NCBI RefSeq assembly: GCF_014831675.1
Contig: NZ_VJXY01000035.1
Location: forward strand, 17,090 to 81,089
Length of the DNA stretch: 64,000 nt
Reading direction: 5' to 3'
From: Komarekiella delphini-convector SJRDD-AB1
GTDB lineage: Bacteria > Cyanobacteriota > Cyanobacteriia > Cyanobacteriales > Nostocaceae
A program made the translations under genes and the position numbers. Shown piece after piece: positions 10,475 to 20,280 of this stretch (position 1 is its first letter; each line of letters begins with the position of its first letter). The notes beneath the pieces were generated by a model. It did no database searches. It saw nothing but the letters and a program-made list of their open reading frames with translations, and was not told where the DNA came from.

Positions 10475-10505
10475 ATAAAAAAATAGCACATCCTGAAGGA
10501 TGGCT
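10475..10505 (-). terminator. Rho-independent terminator of ssb
   Basis: Read on the minus strand, a stem (CATCC/GGATG plus an outer AGC/GCT, one-base bulge) with a four-base loop is followed by ATTTTTTTATT. It lies about 80 nt past the ssb stop and is well placed to end that transcript before the restriction island. Confidence 0.7.
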
Positions 10506-10582
10506 ACTTGTGGAAATTATCTAATCGTAATATTTTCAGCTAAGTATGGTTAACAAATTGAATACATGCTTAACTACAAACT

Positions 10583-11155
10583 TTAAAACGGGATGTCGTC
10601 CTGATTAGGGTCTTCCTCCTTCTCTGCTTGATAGGTAGGCCGCTCATAATTTGTGGGCTGGGATATGGGTTCTGACTTTGTTACTTGGGGAATGACGCCA
10701 ACATTACTTGTAGCTGGAGTAGTAACGGGACGTGGTGGCTCATAACTGGGAACTGCGGCTGGAGAGGACAATTCTGAGGAAGGTTGTCGCAAGGAAGTTT
10801 CTGTAAATGATGGAGTTATGTTTGCTGAAGACGATGGATCAGTGCTGAAACTACCACCTACAGATTGAATTTGTTGCACTGTCAATTCAGCGCGTTTTTC
10901 TTTAAAACCTTCTGGACGATCAATAGTATTCATACTTAAACGTCCTACTAGGATAACGCGATCGCCTTGGTGGTAATTTTGCTGTATTTCTATTGCTAAA
11001 TTTCCCCAGCCGACAACTTTTAGAGTGGCCAGTTGGTCTTCTGTGCGCTGGGAATTTGGAAACTGCACCAGCATCTCCGTGACTCCCAAGTTATCCGCTG
11101 TATAGCGAAGTTGCGGTTCTTGAATAATTTCCGCCATCAAAACGCAGCTGTTCAT
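10583..11155 (-). CDS. ssb: Single-stranded DNA-binding protein
   Basis: SSB coats single-stranded DNA in replication, repair and recombination and recruits partners through its acidic tip. This 190-residue protein has an N-terminal OB fold (residues about 1-105, with LKVVGWGNLAIEI and GDRVILVGRLSMNT), a Pro/Ser/Thr-rich linker and the C-terminal tip DPNQDDIPF. AGGAGGAATTTTA directly before ATG 11155 is an excellent ribosome site and fixes the start. Nostocales usually hold more than one ssb paralogue; which one this is cannot be decided here. Confidence 0.93.
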   Translation of the reverse strand: MNSCVLMAEIIQEPQLRYTADNLGVTEMLVQFPNSQRTEDQLATLKVVGWGNLAIEIQQNYHQGDRVILVGRLSMNTIDRPEGFKEKRAELTVQQIQSVGGSFSTDPSSSANITPSFTETSLRQPSSELSSPAAVPSYEPPRPVTTPATSNVGVIPQVTKSEPISQPTNYERPTYQAEKEEDPNQDDIPF

Positions 11156-11404
11156 TAAAATTCCTCCTGACTGTTAAAAGTGCTGAGTAAAAAAGTGTGA
11201 GAAAGAGGGGGTTTTAATATTTCCGCAATCAATTTTCTATATGAACTCTTTATTAGAGTTAGTTCTAGCATAAAAGTCAAGCGATCGCTTTGAACAGCAT
11301 TTAACATGCTGCTCTCTACCTTCGCTTGACTAAAATGAGCATTGAATTCTGCATAGACTAGTATAATTGTACCATCATTCGGCAGAAAAAATACTCTACG
11401 CAAG

Positions 11405-12658
11405 TTAAGTTTGGACATGAACTGGAAAAACACCCAAGGCAATCAACCGTGCGGGTAGGTCGCGCAAGATGGGCAAGCGCAACAAAATAGATGGCTGAAA
11501 GTTGCGATTTGAGTTGAGAATTGGGGCGAATATCTGCTTCTGGACAAAGGTCTGAAATGCCTGAATGATGCGTGTGGGTAACTCGCGTTGACGTTGCACT
11601 TTTGCTAAATCACTGAGTTCTACTTGTCGGTTTTTGAGTGGTTTGCTGAGTACATTTGCTGCGACCACAGCATCTTGAATTGCATAGTTAATGCCCACTC
11701 CACCCACAGGGGACATCACATGAGCAGCATCACCGATAAGTAGCAGTCCTGGAAGATACCAACGCTTGACGCGACTGGACTCTACAGAAAGAAAAGCTAC
11801 CTGTGACCAATCTTGTAAATTTTGGATGCGCTCATTGAATTCTGGTATAACTCCGACAACAGATTTTTTTAATTCCTCCAAACCAGCAGCACGCAATTTT
11901 TGATAACCACCTTTTGGGATGACGTAGGCAAGTTGCCACTCGTCGCCACGATCAAGCATCGCTACAATGTGACCTTGAGCAAAGCGCCCCACTCCTCCCT
12001 CTGGGTCTTCTGATTTTCGGGGTAGGCGGAACCACAAGACATCCATCGGCGGTGAAGTTTCAATTGACTCAAAACCACCCAGTTGCCTTAAACGGGAGTG
12101 GCGTCCATCTGCACCAACTGTAAGTAGCGCACGTACTTCGTGCCAGCCTCCCCCGCGATAGCGAACACCTTGAACCACACCATTTTCTGTGATTAGTTCC
12201 TGCACATTCGCACCCATCACTAACCGAAAATTTGGATATTTTTGTGCTTCTTGGGTAATAAACTCTAGGAATTTAACCTGGGGAAGCATCGTAATGTATG
12301 GGTAGTGCGTTTTCAGATGACTAAAATCTGCTAATGTAACAGTATCTTGAGGAGTCTGAACCCTAATGCGGTGCATCTTGGCATGGGGTAGTTGTAGCAA
12401 GCGATCGCTTAAGCCCATTTCCTCCATAATTTCCATCACCGATGGGTGAATTGTGTCACCCCGAAAGTCACGATCAAAGTCTTTGTGAGTTTCTAGCAGC
12501 ATCACCGAAATACCTTGACGCGCTAATAGCAAGGATAAAACTGCTCCTGCTGGCCCCCCACCAACGACGCAACAATCTGTAGTTTCTACGTTTACAATGT
12601 CATGGTCAGGGTTAACGCTCAGGTCTTGAGAAGGATTTGCGGGTACATAGGTAGTCAT
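11405..12658 (-). CDS. FAD-dependent monooxygenase (PHBH-type fold)
   Basis: A 417-residue flavoprotein of the p-hydroxybenzoate hydroxylase/UbiH group. The FAD-binding Rossmann motif GGGPAGAVLSLLLARQG is at about residues 32-49, the VGADGRHSRLR motif near 180, and the second FAD motif LLIGDAAHVMSPVGGVGINY near 315. Members hydroxylate aromatic or polyene substrates with NAD(P)H and oxygen. The substrate is unknown and no pathway partner is adjacent. It is divergent from argS across a 272-nt gap. Confidence 0.88.
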   Translation of the reverse strand: MTTYVPANPSQDLSVNPDHDIVNVETTDCCVVGGGPAGAVLSLLLARQGISVMLLETHKDFDRDFRGDTIHPSVMEIMEEMGLSDRLLQLPHAKMHRIRVQTPQDTVTLADFSHLKTHYPYITMLPQVKFLEFITQEAQKYPNFRLVMGANVQELITENGVVQGVRYRGGGWHEVRALLTVGADGRHSRLRQLGGFESIETSPPMDVLWFRLPRKSEDPEGGVGRFAQGHIVAMLDRGDEWQLAYVIPKGGYQKLRAAGLEELKKSVVGVIPEFNERIQNLQDWSQVAFLSVESSRVKRWYLPGLLLIGDAAHVMSPVGGVGINYAIQDAVVAANVLSKPLKNRQVELSDLAKVQRQRELPTRIIQAFQTFVQKQIFAPILNSNRNFQPSILLRLPILRDLPARLIALGVFPVHVQT

Positions 12659-12930
12659 AACAACACCTCTTGACAGCCCTAAAATCCAGGGTAGTTTGCT
12701 TTTTCTAGTGAAAGCTGTTTTTTTAACTTTTCGTATTTACATGGAATTCCTGGTGAGCCTACTAAGGAGCAAATAAGCTTTAATTTTGTGTCAGCGATCG
12801 CCATTAATGATTATCCCCCTTGCCAAGGTTGTTGTTAAAATCCCTTGATACTTTAGAGTTAAATAATCAAGCTTTTCAGAATACCCAACATCAAGAACTA
12901 CATTATCCCTCTGGCAGATAAAATTTATAT

Positions 12931-14697
12931 ATGAACGCTACACAAGAACAACTAAAACTTAAATTTAAACAGGCCTTGGCGGCTGCTTTTGGCGCTGACT
13001 TCGCTGGAGTAGATCCAATTTTGGTTCCTGCTAGCAATCCTCAATTTGGTGATTATCAAGCGAATGTGGCTTTATCCCTGAGTAAAAAGTTAGGAAAGCA
13101 ACCAAGGGCGATCGCAGGCGCGATCGTTGATAAACTAGATGTATCAGAAATCTGCGAACCGCCAGAAATCGCTGGGCCAGGATTTATCAATCTGAAACTC
13201 AAAACAACATACCTAGAAGCACAACTGAAAACTATTCAAGCAGACTCTAGGCTAGGAGTTCCGGCGGCGAAGATGCCAAAGCGGGAAATTGTAGATTTTT
13301 CCAGTCCGAATATTGCTAAAGAAATGCACGTCGGACACTTGCGTTCCACGATTATTGGTGATTCCATCGCCCGCATTCTAGAATTTCAGGGACACGATGT
13401 CTTGCGGTTAAATCATGTGGGTGATTGGGGTACTCAGTTCGGGATGTTAATCGCCTACCTGCGGGAAGTTTACCCAGAAGCTCTTACCACCGCTGACGCT
13501 TTAGATATCGGGGATTTAGTCGGCTTTTATCGCCAAGCCAAACAGCGGTTTGATACAGACTCAGCTTTCCAAGAGACGGCACGGCAAGAGGTCGTAAGAT
13601 TACAAGCAGGTGCAGAAGATACCCTTCATGCTTGGAAATTACTGTGCGAACAGTCGCGGCAGGAGTTTCAAGTAATTTATGACTTGCTGAATATCCAAGT
13701 AATTGAACGCGGGGAATCTTTCTATAACCCCTTATTACCAGGAATTGTAGAAGATTTAGAAAAATCCGGGTTATTAGTAGAAAACCAGGGAGCAAAGTGT
13801 GTCTTCTTGGAAGGTTTTACGAATAGAGAAGGTGAGCCTTTACCTTTAATTGTGCAAAAATCTGATGGTGGCTACAATTACGCTACAACTGATTTGGCAT
13901 CTTTACGATACCGAATTCAACAAGATGAAGCAAAGCGCATAATTTATGTAACTGATGCTGGACAAGCTAATCACTTTACCCAGTTCTTCCAAGTAGCACG
14001 CAAAGCAGGATGGATTCCTGATGATGTGGAACTGGTTCATGTTTCCTTTGGTTTAGTCTTAGGGGAAGATGGCAAGAAATTCAAGACTCGTTCCGGGGAT
14101 ACAGTGCGGTTACGGGATTTGTTAGATGAAGCGATCGCTCGTGCTCACGCAGACTTAGAAATCAGATTAAAACAAGAAGAACGCGAAGAAACAGAAGAAT
14201 TCATTAATAAAGTTGCTGAAGTAGTTGGGATCAGTGCGGTTAAATATGCAGACTTAAGCCAAAACCGCACCAGCAACTACATTTTCAGCTACGACAAAAT
14301 GCTAGATCTTAAAGGCAATACTGCACCCTATATGCTGTATGCTTATGCGCGAATTCAAGGTATTAGCCGCAAAGGTGGTATTAACTTTGAACAGTTGCAA
14401 GAAAATGCCAAAGTCATATTGCAGCATGAAACAGAATTAGCTTTAGCAAAGTATCTACTTCAGCTAGATGAAGTTATTAGCATTGTAGAGCAAGATTTGC
14501 TACCCAATCGGCTATGTGAATATTTGTACGAACTGAGTAAAAAGTTTAATCAGTTTTATGACCGCAATCAGGGGGTTCGCGTGCTAGATGCAGAAGAACC
14601 ACTGCGGACATCCCGCTTAGTTTTATGCGATTTGACAGCTAGAACCCTCAAGCTAGGACTATCTTTGCTGGGAATTCAAGTACTGGAGAGGATGTAA
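12931..14697 (+). CDS. argS: Arginyl-tRNA synthetase
   Basis: A class I synthetase that charges tRNA-Arg. The 588-residue protein starts with the ArgRS-specific N-terminal domain ([14 protein letters not shown] near residue 38), has the HIGH-type motif HVGHLRST at about 133-140 and the KMSK-equivalent region [13 protein letters not shown] near 380. It ends in the DALR anticodon-binding domain. Length and order are normal. The ATG at 12931 has only a weak ribosome site. Confidence 0.97.
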   Translation: MNATQEQLKLKFKQALAAAFGADFAGVDPILVPASNPQFGDYQANVALSLSKKLGKQPRAIAGAIVDKLDVSEICEPPEIAGPGFINLKLKTTYLEAQLKTIQADSRLGVPAAKMPKREIVDFSSPNIAKEMHVGHLRSTIIGDSIARILEFQGHDVLRLNHVGDWGTQFGMLIAYLREVYPEALTTADALDIGDLVGFYRQAKQRFDTDSAFQETARQEVVRLQAGAEDTLHAWKLLCEQSRQEFQVIYDLLNIQVIERGESFYNPLLPGIVEDLEKSGLLVENQGAKCVFLEGFTNREGEPLPLIVQKSDGGYNYATTDLASLRYRIQQDEAKRIIYVTDAGQANHFTQFFQVARKAGWIPDDVELVHVSFGLVLGEDGKKFKTRSGDTVRLRDLLDEAIARAHADLEIRLKQEEREETEEFINKVAEVVGISAVKYADLSQNRTSNYIFSYDKMLDLKGNTAPYMLYAYARIQGISRKGGINFEQLQENAKVILQHETELALAKYLLQLDEVISIVEQDLLPNRLCEYLYELSKKFNQFYDRNQGVRVLDAEEPLRTSRLVLCDLTARTLKLGLSLLGIQVLERM

Positions 14698-14741
14698 TCA
14701 GAAGTCTTGAATTGCAGTGTTGTAGGCGCGATCGCCATTTG

Positions 14742-14765
14742 TGAGATTATTAGAAATAAATCTCA
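14742..14765. promoter_or_regulatory. Inverted repeat upstream of the AraC-type regulator
   Basis: A 7-10-7 dyad, TGAGATT ... AATCTCA, ends 16 nt before the start codon of the regulator gene at 14782. The region is AT-rich, as in iron-responsive Fur sites or autoregulatory operators, but it does not match the Fur box well. The role is inferred from position only. Confidence 0.4.
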
Positions 14766-14781
14766 TTAATCAACATTAGTC

Positions 14782-15780
14782 ATGACGATTACCTTGACGA
14801 TGCAAGAGGATTGGGAACTGTGGGAAGAAGCTAATCAAAATTGCTTACAGCCATCGGAACGAGAGCCATTTGAAATTATTCGTCAAATGCCCAAACAGCT
14901 TGGTCAAGGCTATATACGGGATATTGAGGTGCATCCAGAACTCTGGGTGATGATTTGGGATTGTGAATATCACGATGATATGTTAATGAAAATCTCTGAA
15001 TGGAATCATCCACTAGAATTTTGGGTCTTCCTTTCAGGAAAAATCATAGACGAATATGGCGGGCAGTTGGGGGAAGGATATACTTCTATTTCCGGTAGTG
15101 GTGTTCAACGCCAAATGATTGTAAAGTCCCCCAAATCCCGACGTGTGGGCGTTAGCATACATACGCTTCCTGACGTGCTGGTAACTTTTTTCCCCGATGA
15201 AACAGGAGAAATTCCCCAACAGTTGCGTCTGTTGGACAAGGGTAACGATTGGCAGACTTTGCTTTACCCGGAAACGACGATGGCCATTCAGGGAATAGCA
15301 CAGCAAATTATTAACTGTCCTTTCCAGGGAATGACAAAGCGGATGTATTTACAAGCGAAGGTGTTGGAACTAGTGGCATTACAATTAGCTCCCATATTAT
15401 CTGCTCAAAATAAACTACAACCATCACCACGACTGAAGCCAGATACTATCGCCCGGATTCATTATGCTAAAGAAATTTTACTTTCCAGGTTGGAGAATCC
15501 ACCGTCATTGCTGGAATTGTCGCAGATTGTCGGGGTGAGCGATCGCACTCTCCGGCGCGGATTTAAGGAAATGTTTGGCACAACCGTGTTTGGCTATCTC
15601 TCCAATATACGTATGGAGCAAGCAGAGCAACTTTTGCGAGAGGGTAAGCTGAGTGTTGCTGAAGTTGCCAATTTGAGCGGTTATTCTCAGCAAGGACACT
15701 TTGCTGCTGCCTTTAAAAGAAAATTTGGCATTACACCCAGAGAATGTTTGTCAGGAAAGATAAATATTTTAGCTTCATAA
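14782..15780 (+). CDS. AraC/PchR-type transcriptional regulator of iron-siderophore uptake
   Basis: The 332-residue protein ends with a two-helix-turn-helix AraC domain (residues about 230-325: LLELSQIVGVSDRTLRRGFK and VAEVANLSGYSQQGHFAAAF). Its N-terminal half resembles the effector domain of PchR, which senses ferri-siderophore (LPDVLVTFFPDETGEIP region). It sits directly upstream of a TonB-dependent receptor and a ferric-siderophore binding lipoprotein on the same strand, the standard arrangement for a PchR-type activator in cyanobacteria. It is probably iron-repressed itself. The effector is inferred, not visible. Confidence 0.85.
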   Translation: MTITLTMQEDWELWEEANQNCLQPSEREPFEIIRQMPKQLGQGYIRDIEVHPELWVMIWDCEYHDDMLMKISEWNHPLEFWVFLSGKIIDEYGGQLGEGYTSISGSGVQRQMIVKSPKSRRVGVSIHTLPDVLVTFFPDETGEIPQQLRLLDKGNDWQTLLYPETTMAIQGIAQQIINCPFQGMTKRMYLQAKVLELVALQLAPILSAQNKLQPSPRLKPDTIARIHYAKEILLSRLENPPSLLELSQIVGVSDRTLRRGFKEMFGTTVFGYLSNIRMEQAEQLLREGKLSVAEVANLSGYSQQGHFAAAFKRKFGITPRECLSGKINILAS

Positions 15781-15809
15781 TGCCGTTTTGCGACTGTAAT
15801 GCCGTTTTG
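15778..15809 (+). promoter_or_regulatory. Direct-repeat operator candidate upstream of the TonB receptor
   Basis: TAATGCCGTTTTG occurs twice, at 15778-15790 and 15797-15809, a perfect 13-bp direct repeat with a 19-bp period. The first copy begins inside the stop codon of the regulator gene. AraC-family proteins bind direct repeats of this size and spacing, so this is the likely activator site for the receptor operon, about 105 nt upstream of its ATG. Confidence 0.65.
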
Positions 15810-15846
15810 GAATAGACTCTAACCCTAGTGCTTCTCTACACTATGC

Positions 15847-15877
15847 CTTATTGCAATTAATAACTATATGCAATAAG
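15847..15877. promoter_or_regulatory. Inverted repeat in the leader of the TonB receptor gene
   Basis: CTTATTGCA (15847-15855) and TGCAATAAG (15869-15877) form a perfect 9-bp dyad with a 13-bp spacer, 36 nt before the receptor start. It could be a second protein site (Fur-like AT-rich operator) or an mRNA hairpin. Confidence 0.45.
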
Positions 15878-15913
15878 TCAGATTTTTATTTAAATTTCAG
15901 TAAGCGTGGTGTG

Positions 15914-18580
15914 ATGAGCAAGATCAAAGGTTGGATATTTCTGCATAAACAAAATTTATGGCTGCTACCCAGCTTGATAGGATATATTCTCAACTTTGCG
16001 ATTAGTCAGCCTGTTGTGGCTCAAGTTGAATCAGATAACAAAAAATTAACTACACATATTCCTCAATTAAGTGAGGTTAAATTTCCAGCCACTAACATTA
16101 AAGGTTTGCTTTCCCAATCGTCAATACCAACTAACCGCCTTTCTCAAGAGGATGTTACACAAGTGACGAGAGTGCAGGCTAATCCCACCGATAAAGGTGT
16201 GGAGGTGATTCTACAAACCACTCAAGGAGAACAACTGCAAATCACAAATCGCAGTCAGGGAAATAACTTTATCGTTGATATTCCTAAAGCCCAATTACGT
16301 CTACCAACTGGCGATGCTTTCACATTCCGTTCTCAACAGCCTGTTGAGGGTATTACTGAAATCACAGTTACAAATCTGGATGCCAATACTATCCGGGTGA
16401 CGGTAACGGGTGAAGCAGGATTACCAACAGTTGAGCTATTTGACGGTGATGAGGGTCTAATCTTTTCTGTGGCTGGTGCTGTAACTTCCGCACAACAGCC
16501 AGAAACATCACCACAACAGCAACCAGAACAGCCAACAAGGGAAACTCAACCAGAGACACCTTCAGCAGAAAGTGATGAGCCGATAGAGTTAGTAGTAACA
16601 GGTGAGCAAGATAGTTATCGTGTGCCGAATGCAACCACAGCAACGCGAACCGATACACCATTGCGTGATATTCCCCAATCAATTCAAGTCATTCCCCAAC
16701 AGGTCATCCAAGACCAGCAAGCTACCCGCCTAGTAGAAGTATTAAAAAATGCCCCTGGTGTTGTACTAGGCAGTCGAAGTCCTCGCGATCCTCTCAATAT
16801 CATCAACATTCGAGGATTCAATGCATCTAATGATATTTTAATCAATGGTTTACCAGATCCTACAACTTCAGAAGTAGGGTTTGGCGCAAATATTGAGCGG
16901 GTTGAAGTTCTCAAAGGGCCTGCTTCAGTTCTATTCGGTCAAGGTGGGCTTGGTGGCAAAGTTAACATGGTTACGAAGCAGCCATTACCCGATCCTTTCT
17001 ACGCAGTAGATGCGTCAGTTGGTAGCTACAATCTTTATCGTGGTGCGATTGATTTATCTGGGCCATTAAATGACAGCAAAACAGTACTGTATCGCCTGAA
17101 TGCTTCTGCTCAAACTAGGGAAAGCTTTATTGATTTCTATGGCCACCGAGATTATTTAGTTGCACCAAGTTTAGCATTTCAACTAGGCGATAGAACTAAG
17201 TTGACATTAGCAGCAGAATATGGTTTATCAGAAGGAACCTATGACTTTGGAATACCCCCTAGGGGCAGTGTTTTACCTAACCTTAATGGCAGGATTCCTC
17301 GTAACCGTTTTGTGAGTGAGCCTGATTTTAATCAGGTTTCAAATGAAGTCTTTCGTATTGGCTATGATTTAGAGCATCGCTTTAGTGACAATTGGCAAGC
17401 AAGAAGCGTTTTCCGGGCTTCTTTGTTTCGCCTAAGACGCGACACTGTATTTCCTTTAGCATTGCAAAGTGATGGGCGTACCTTAAACAGAGGACAAGAG
17501 GTTGGTACTAAGTATGATGCAAATACCTATAATCTGGACAATTACGTTGTTGGTAACTTTGCTACGGGTAGTATCAAGCATCAGATAGTAGCAGGATTCA
17601 ATCTAAGGAGAACGGATACTGATTATAAAGCTGCTCTTGATTTCAATTACACTCCCCTTAATATCTTTAACCCTGTGTATGGGCGTACTCCAATAGAGCA
17701 AAATTTTGAGCGCTTCATTAACAAAGATAGAGTGCAGCAATTAGGTATTTATCTCCAAGATCAAATCACCTTAGCAGAAAACTTGAAGCTACTTTTGGGT
17801 GGACGTTTTGATATTGCCAATCAAAAATATCAGGAACCATTTGAACAAATAGATGACTTTAAACAAACAGAGGCTTTTAGCCCGCGTGTAGGGATTGTTT
17901 ACCAGCCCATTCAACCAATCTCGCTCTATGCTAGCTATAGTCGTTCGTTTAATTACTCAACATCAAGTGGATTCGCTCCTGCGGAAGCTGAACCAGAACG
18001 AGGTACACAGTACGAAATTGGTGTGAAAGCTGATATTACGGATCGATTAGCTGCAACACTAGCATTTTATGACTTAACTCGTTCTAACCTGCCAACATCC
18101 GATCTTGATAATCCGTTCCGAAGCATTTTAGTTGGGGAACAACGAAGTCGTGGGATTGAGTTTGATATTTCTGGTGAAATCTTGCGGGGATGGAATGTTA
18201 TTGCAGGCTATGCTTTCACCAATGCAGAAATCACGGAAGACAAGGACTTTCCGATTGGTAATCAATTGAATAATGTACCTAAACATGCGCTCAACCTATG
18301 GACAACCTATGAACTTCAATCTGGCGACTTGAAAGGATTGGGATTCGGTCTAGGAGTCTTTTACTATGGAGATCGTCAAGGTGATTTAGAAAATACATTT
18401 GTGTTGCCAGGTTATACACGCACGGATGCTTCCATATTTTACAAACGTGACAACTTCCGGGCTGCGCTCAATATCCAAAATTTGTTCGATGTTGATTATT
18501 TTGTCTCAGCTCAAAACCGAAATCGTGTTCTCCCAGGAGATCCATTGACTGTGCAAGGAACTATTTCCTGGGAGTTTTAG
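15914..18580 (+). CDS. TonB-dependent siderophore receptor with N-terminal AMIN domain
   Basis: An outer-membrane gated channel that takes up ferric siderophores using TonB-ExbB-ExbD energy. From ATG 15914 the protein has 888 residues: a signal region (LLPSLIGYILNFAISQPVVAQ), an AMIN domain (about 75-185, VTRVQANPTDKGVEVILQTT), a Gln/Pro-rich linker, the plug (about 230-360: LRDIPQSIQVIPQQVI, IRGFNASNDILINGLP, ERVEVLKGPASVLFGQG) and a 22-strand-type barrel ending in aromatic SWEF. The AMIN fusion is typical of cyanobacterial siderophore receptors and may anchor the protein to cell wall. The frame extends to a TTG at 15851, but ATG 15914 fits the signal peptide. Confidence 0.93.
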   Translation: MSKIKGWIFLHKQNLWLLPSLIGYILNFAISQPVVAQVESDNKKLTTHIPQLSEVKFPATNIKGLLSQSSIPTNRLSQEDVTQVTRVQANPTDKGVEVILQTTQGEQLQITNRSQGNNFIVDIPKAQLRLPTGDAFTFRSQQPVEGITEITVTNLDANTIRVTVTGEAGLPTVELFDGDEGLIFSVAGAVTSAQQPETSPQQQPEQPTRETQPETPSAESDEPIELVVTGEQDSYRVPNATTATRTDTPLRDIPQSIQVIPQQVIQDQQATRLVEVLKNAPGVVLGSRSPRDPLNIINIRGFNASNDILINGLPDPTTSEVGFGANIERVEVLKGPASVLFGQGGLGGKVNMVTKQPLPDPFYAVDASVGSYNLYRGAIDLSGPLNDSKTVLYRLNASAQTRESFIDFYGHRDYLVAPSLAFQLGDRTKLTLAAEYGLSEGTYDFGIPPRGSVLPNLNGRIPRNRFVSEPDFNQVSNEVFRIGYDLEHRFSDNWQARSVFRASLFRLRRDTVFPLALQSDGRTLNRGQEVGTKYDANTYNLDNYVVGNFATGSIKHQIVAGFNLRRTDTDYKAALDFNYTPLNIFNPVYGRTPIEQNFERFINKDRVQQLGIYLQDQITLAENLKLLLGGRFDIANQKYQEPFEQIDDFKQTEAFSPRVGIVYQPIQPISLYASYSRSFNYSTSSGFAPAEAEPERGTQYEIGVKADITDRLAATLAFYDLTRSNLPTSDLDNPFRSILVGEQRSRGIEFDISGEILRGWNVIAGYAFTNAEITEDKDFPIGNQLNNVPKHALNLWTTYELQSGDLKGLGFGLGVFYYGDRQGDLENTFVLPGYTRTDASIFYKRDNFRAALNIQNLFDVDYFVSAQNRNRVLPGDPLTVQGTISWEF

Positions 18581-18591
18581 GGGGTGAGTTG

Positions 18592-19554
18592 ATGAGAACT
18601 TCTTTGCGGCGCTTGAGCAATCTATTGTTATTGGGAGTTTTGACATTTACACTGACTTCGGCTTGTAGCGCAAACATTAACTATAGTGTTACAAGCCCAA
18701 AACAACTCAAAGAAGACTGCCGAGTTATGCAACACATGATGGGCAAAATTTGCATTCCTCGCAATCCTCAGCGAGTAGTGACATTGTGGATGGCTACTTT
18801 CCGTAGTACTTTAGCATTAGGTATCAAGCCTATTGCGACTGCATGGTATGCAGGCGACTCTTTCCCAGAACATCTTCAAGGCAAAGCAGATGGAGTAGAA
18901 AATATTGGATTTCAACCAAACTTAGAAAAGATTTTGTTATTGAAACCCGATTTAATTCTATCGACTACTCGGTTTCAAAATATATATAAGCAACTGTCTG
19001 ACATTGCACCTACTGTTGTCTTGGATAATCCTAGTCCTCCTCATCCTTGGCAAAAGCACTTAGAAGATACTGCCAAGTTGCTAGATAAAGAACAGCAGAG
19101 CAAACAGTTAATAAATAAATATTGGCAAAGGATTGAACAACTTAAACAAGTATTAGGCGATCGCCGTCTCCAAATGCAAGTATCAGTTGCCACTGTGGAT
19201 CAATCTTACGGAATATACACATATGGGACAAAACACCCTACTGGTAGAGTATTAAATGATATTGGACTACAACGCCCATCTGCACAAAGTGGAGATTTCT
19301 TCACAAGAGATAATATTTCCCAAGAGCATTTGTCGGATATTGATGGTGATGTTTTGTTCCTTTCATATAGAGGAGGAAAAGCTGCTAGAGAGGCATTAGA
19401 AAAGCTACAAAAAGAACCTTTGTGGCAAAAACTGAAGGTAGTTCAACAAAATCGGGTTTATCTGGTAGATTCTGACCAATGGTACGCTTTTGATGTTTTG
19501 GCAATGAATGCAGTTGTTGACGATTTATTTAAGTATCTAGTCAAACACCCCTAA
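18592..19554 (+). CDS. Ferric-siderophore ABC transporter binding lipoprotein (FecB/FhuD type)
   Basis: A periplasmic binding protein that hands iron-siderophore to an inner-membrane ABC importer. The 320-residue protein begins with a lipoprotein signal ending in LTSAC (cysteine near residue 25). It shows the class III binding-protein pattern: PQRVVTLWMATFRSTLALG, NLEKILLLKPDLIL, a long helix and a C-terminal lobe (VYLVDSDQWYAFD). It starts 11 nt after the receptor stop with GGGGTGAG as ribosome site, so both are co-transcribed. No permease or ATPase genes follow in the window. Confidence 0.9.
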   Translation: MRTSLRRLSNLLLLGVLTFTLTSACSANINYSVTSPKQLKEDCRVMQHMMGKICIPRNPQRVVTLWMATFRSTLALGIKPIATAWYAGDSFPEHLQGKADGVENIGFQPNLEKILLLKPDLILSTTRFQNIYKQLSDIAPTVVLDNPSPPHPWQKHLEDTAKLLDKEQQSKQLINKYWQRIEQLKQVLGDRRLQMQVSVATVDQSYGIYTYGTKHPTGRVLNDIGLQRPSAQSGDFFTRDNISQEHLSDIDGDVLFLSYRGGKAAREALEKLQKEPLWQKLKVVQQNRVYLVDSDQWYAFDVLAMNAVVDDLFKYLVKHP

Positions 19555-19602
19555 AATCAGTTTTATCTGAAATTGATTACGAGATAGCCTGTAATTCGGC
19601 TT

Positions 19603-19641
19603 AATTCGTAATTCGTAATTCGTAGTTCGTAATTCGTAATT
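19603..19641. repeat. Heptamer tandem repeat (AATTCGT)
   Basis: About five and a half copies of the 7-bp unit AATTCGT, one with a G variant, follow the iron-uptake operon. It is a short tandemly repeated repetitive (STRR) sequence of the kind known in heterocystous cyanobacteria. Confidence 0.85.
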
Positions 19642-19646
19642 ACCAA

Positions 19647-20032
19647 TCACTCACGATAATCTTACCTTGCTTCTAACCCGGCAATATTTGAGGCAAATCT
19701 AGTCGGTATTTCCTCATCACTAATTTTCAAAATGTTAATTAATACTGGGTATGTGGGTAACTGATATTTTTCTTCTGCCAAGGCTGTATAGACACGCATC
19801 CGACGCGGCATTGCTAATGAGGGACGCAGTTGTAATTCGTTGAAACTAGGAATTTACCATATTGTTGACTTTCTGCCCGGATTAAAACATCACTTTCTCT
19901 ACTAATCCATTGAAATTCTGAGTTGAGGATTTCTCCGGCTTTGATGTCGGGTATTTGTGTTACCCATTTTACCCAGTTATCCGGTGCGAGACTAATTAAC
20001 TTTTTGCTACTGACATTTGCGCGTTTTACCAT
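19647..20032 (-). pseudogene. Decayed Rpn-type (PD-(D/E)XK nuclease family transposase-like) gene
   Basis: The first 64 codons from ATG 20032 (MVKRANVSSKKLISLAPDNW, then EFQWISRESDVLIRAES) match the N-terminus of a large cyanobacterial family related to Rpn/COG5464 putative nucleases. At about 19840 the frame shifts by one base: the expected NELQLRPSLAMPRRMRVY continues in another frame, through AEEKYQLPTYPVLINIL to GLEAR, where a TAA (19662-19664) stands in place of a likely Gln codon. With a frameshift, a stop and a missing C-terminus the gene is dead. Confidence 0.75.
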
Positions 20033-20280
20033 TGTCTAACTATGCCAAATCCTCTGATCTTAACAAATTCCCAGATTCTCACTCACTTTAAATAGGTTTT
20101 GGCTGAATCAACACTATATAGCAAGCACAATAGCGGTAAGTATCTACTCACAGGGCACTCAAGGTAAATTCAATGCGTCACTATTAGTCATCATGGGCAA
20201 ACCCTAGTTAACAGCAGGACTGAAATAGGGATAGTTCTGACAAATTGATTAAAATGTGGCAGTTAATGTAGGAAAAAAGT

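Noticed and set aside
10468-10524. 18-codon ORF between ssb and the restriction gene
   Set aside because: It spans the ssb terminator hairpin and has no ribosome site; coding is unlikely.
11155-11442. 95-codon minus-strand ORF between ssb and the FAD monooxygenase
   Set aside because: It overlaps the 3' end of the monooxygenase gene, has no family motif and no ribosome site; the gap is more likely the ssb promoter region.
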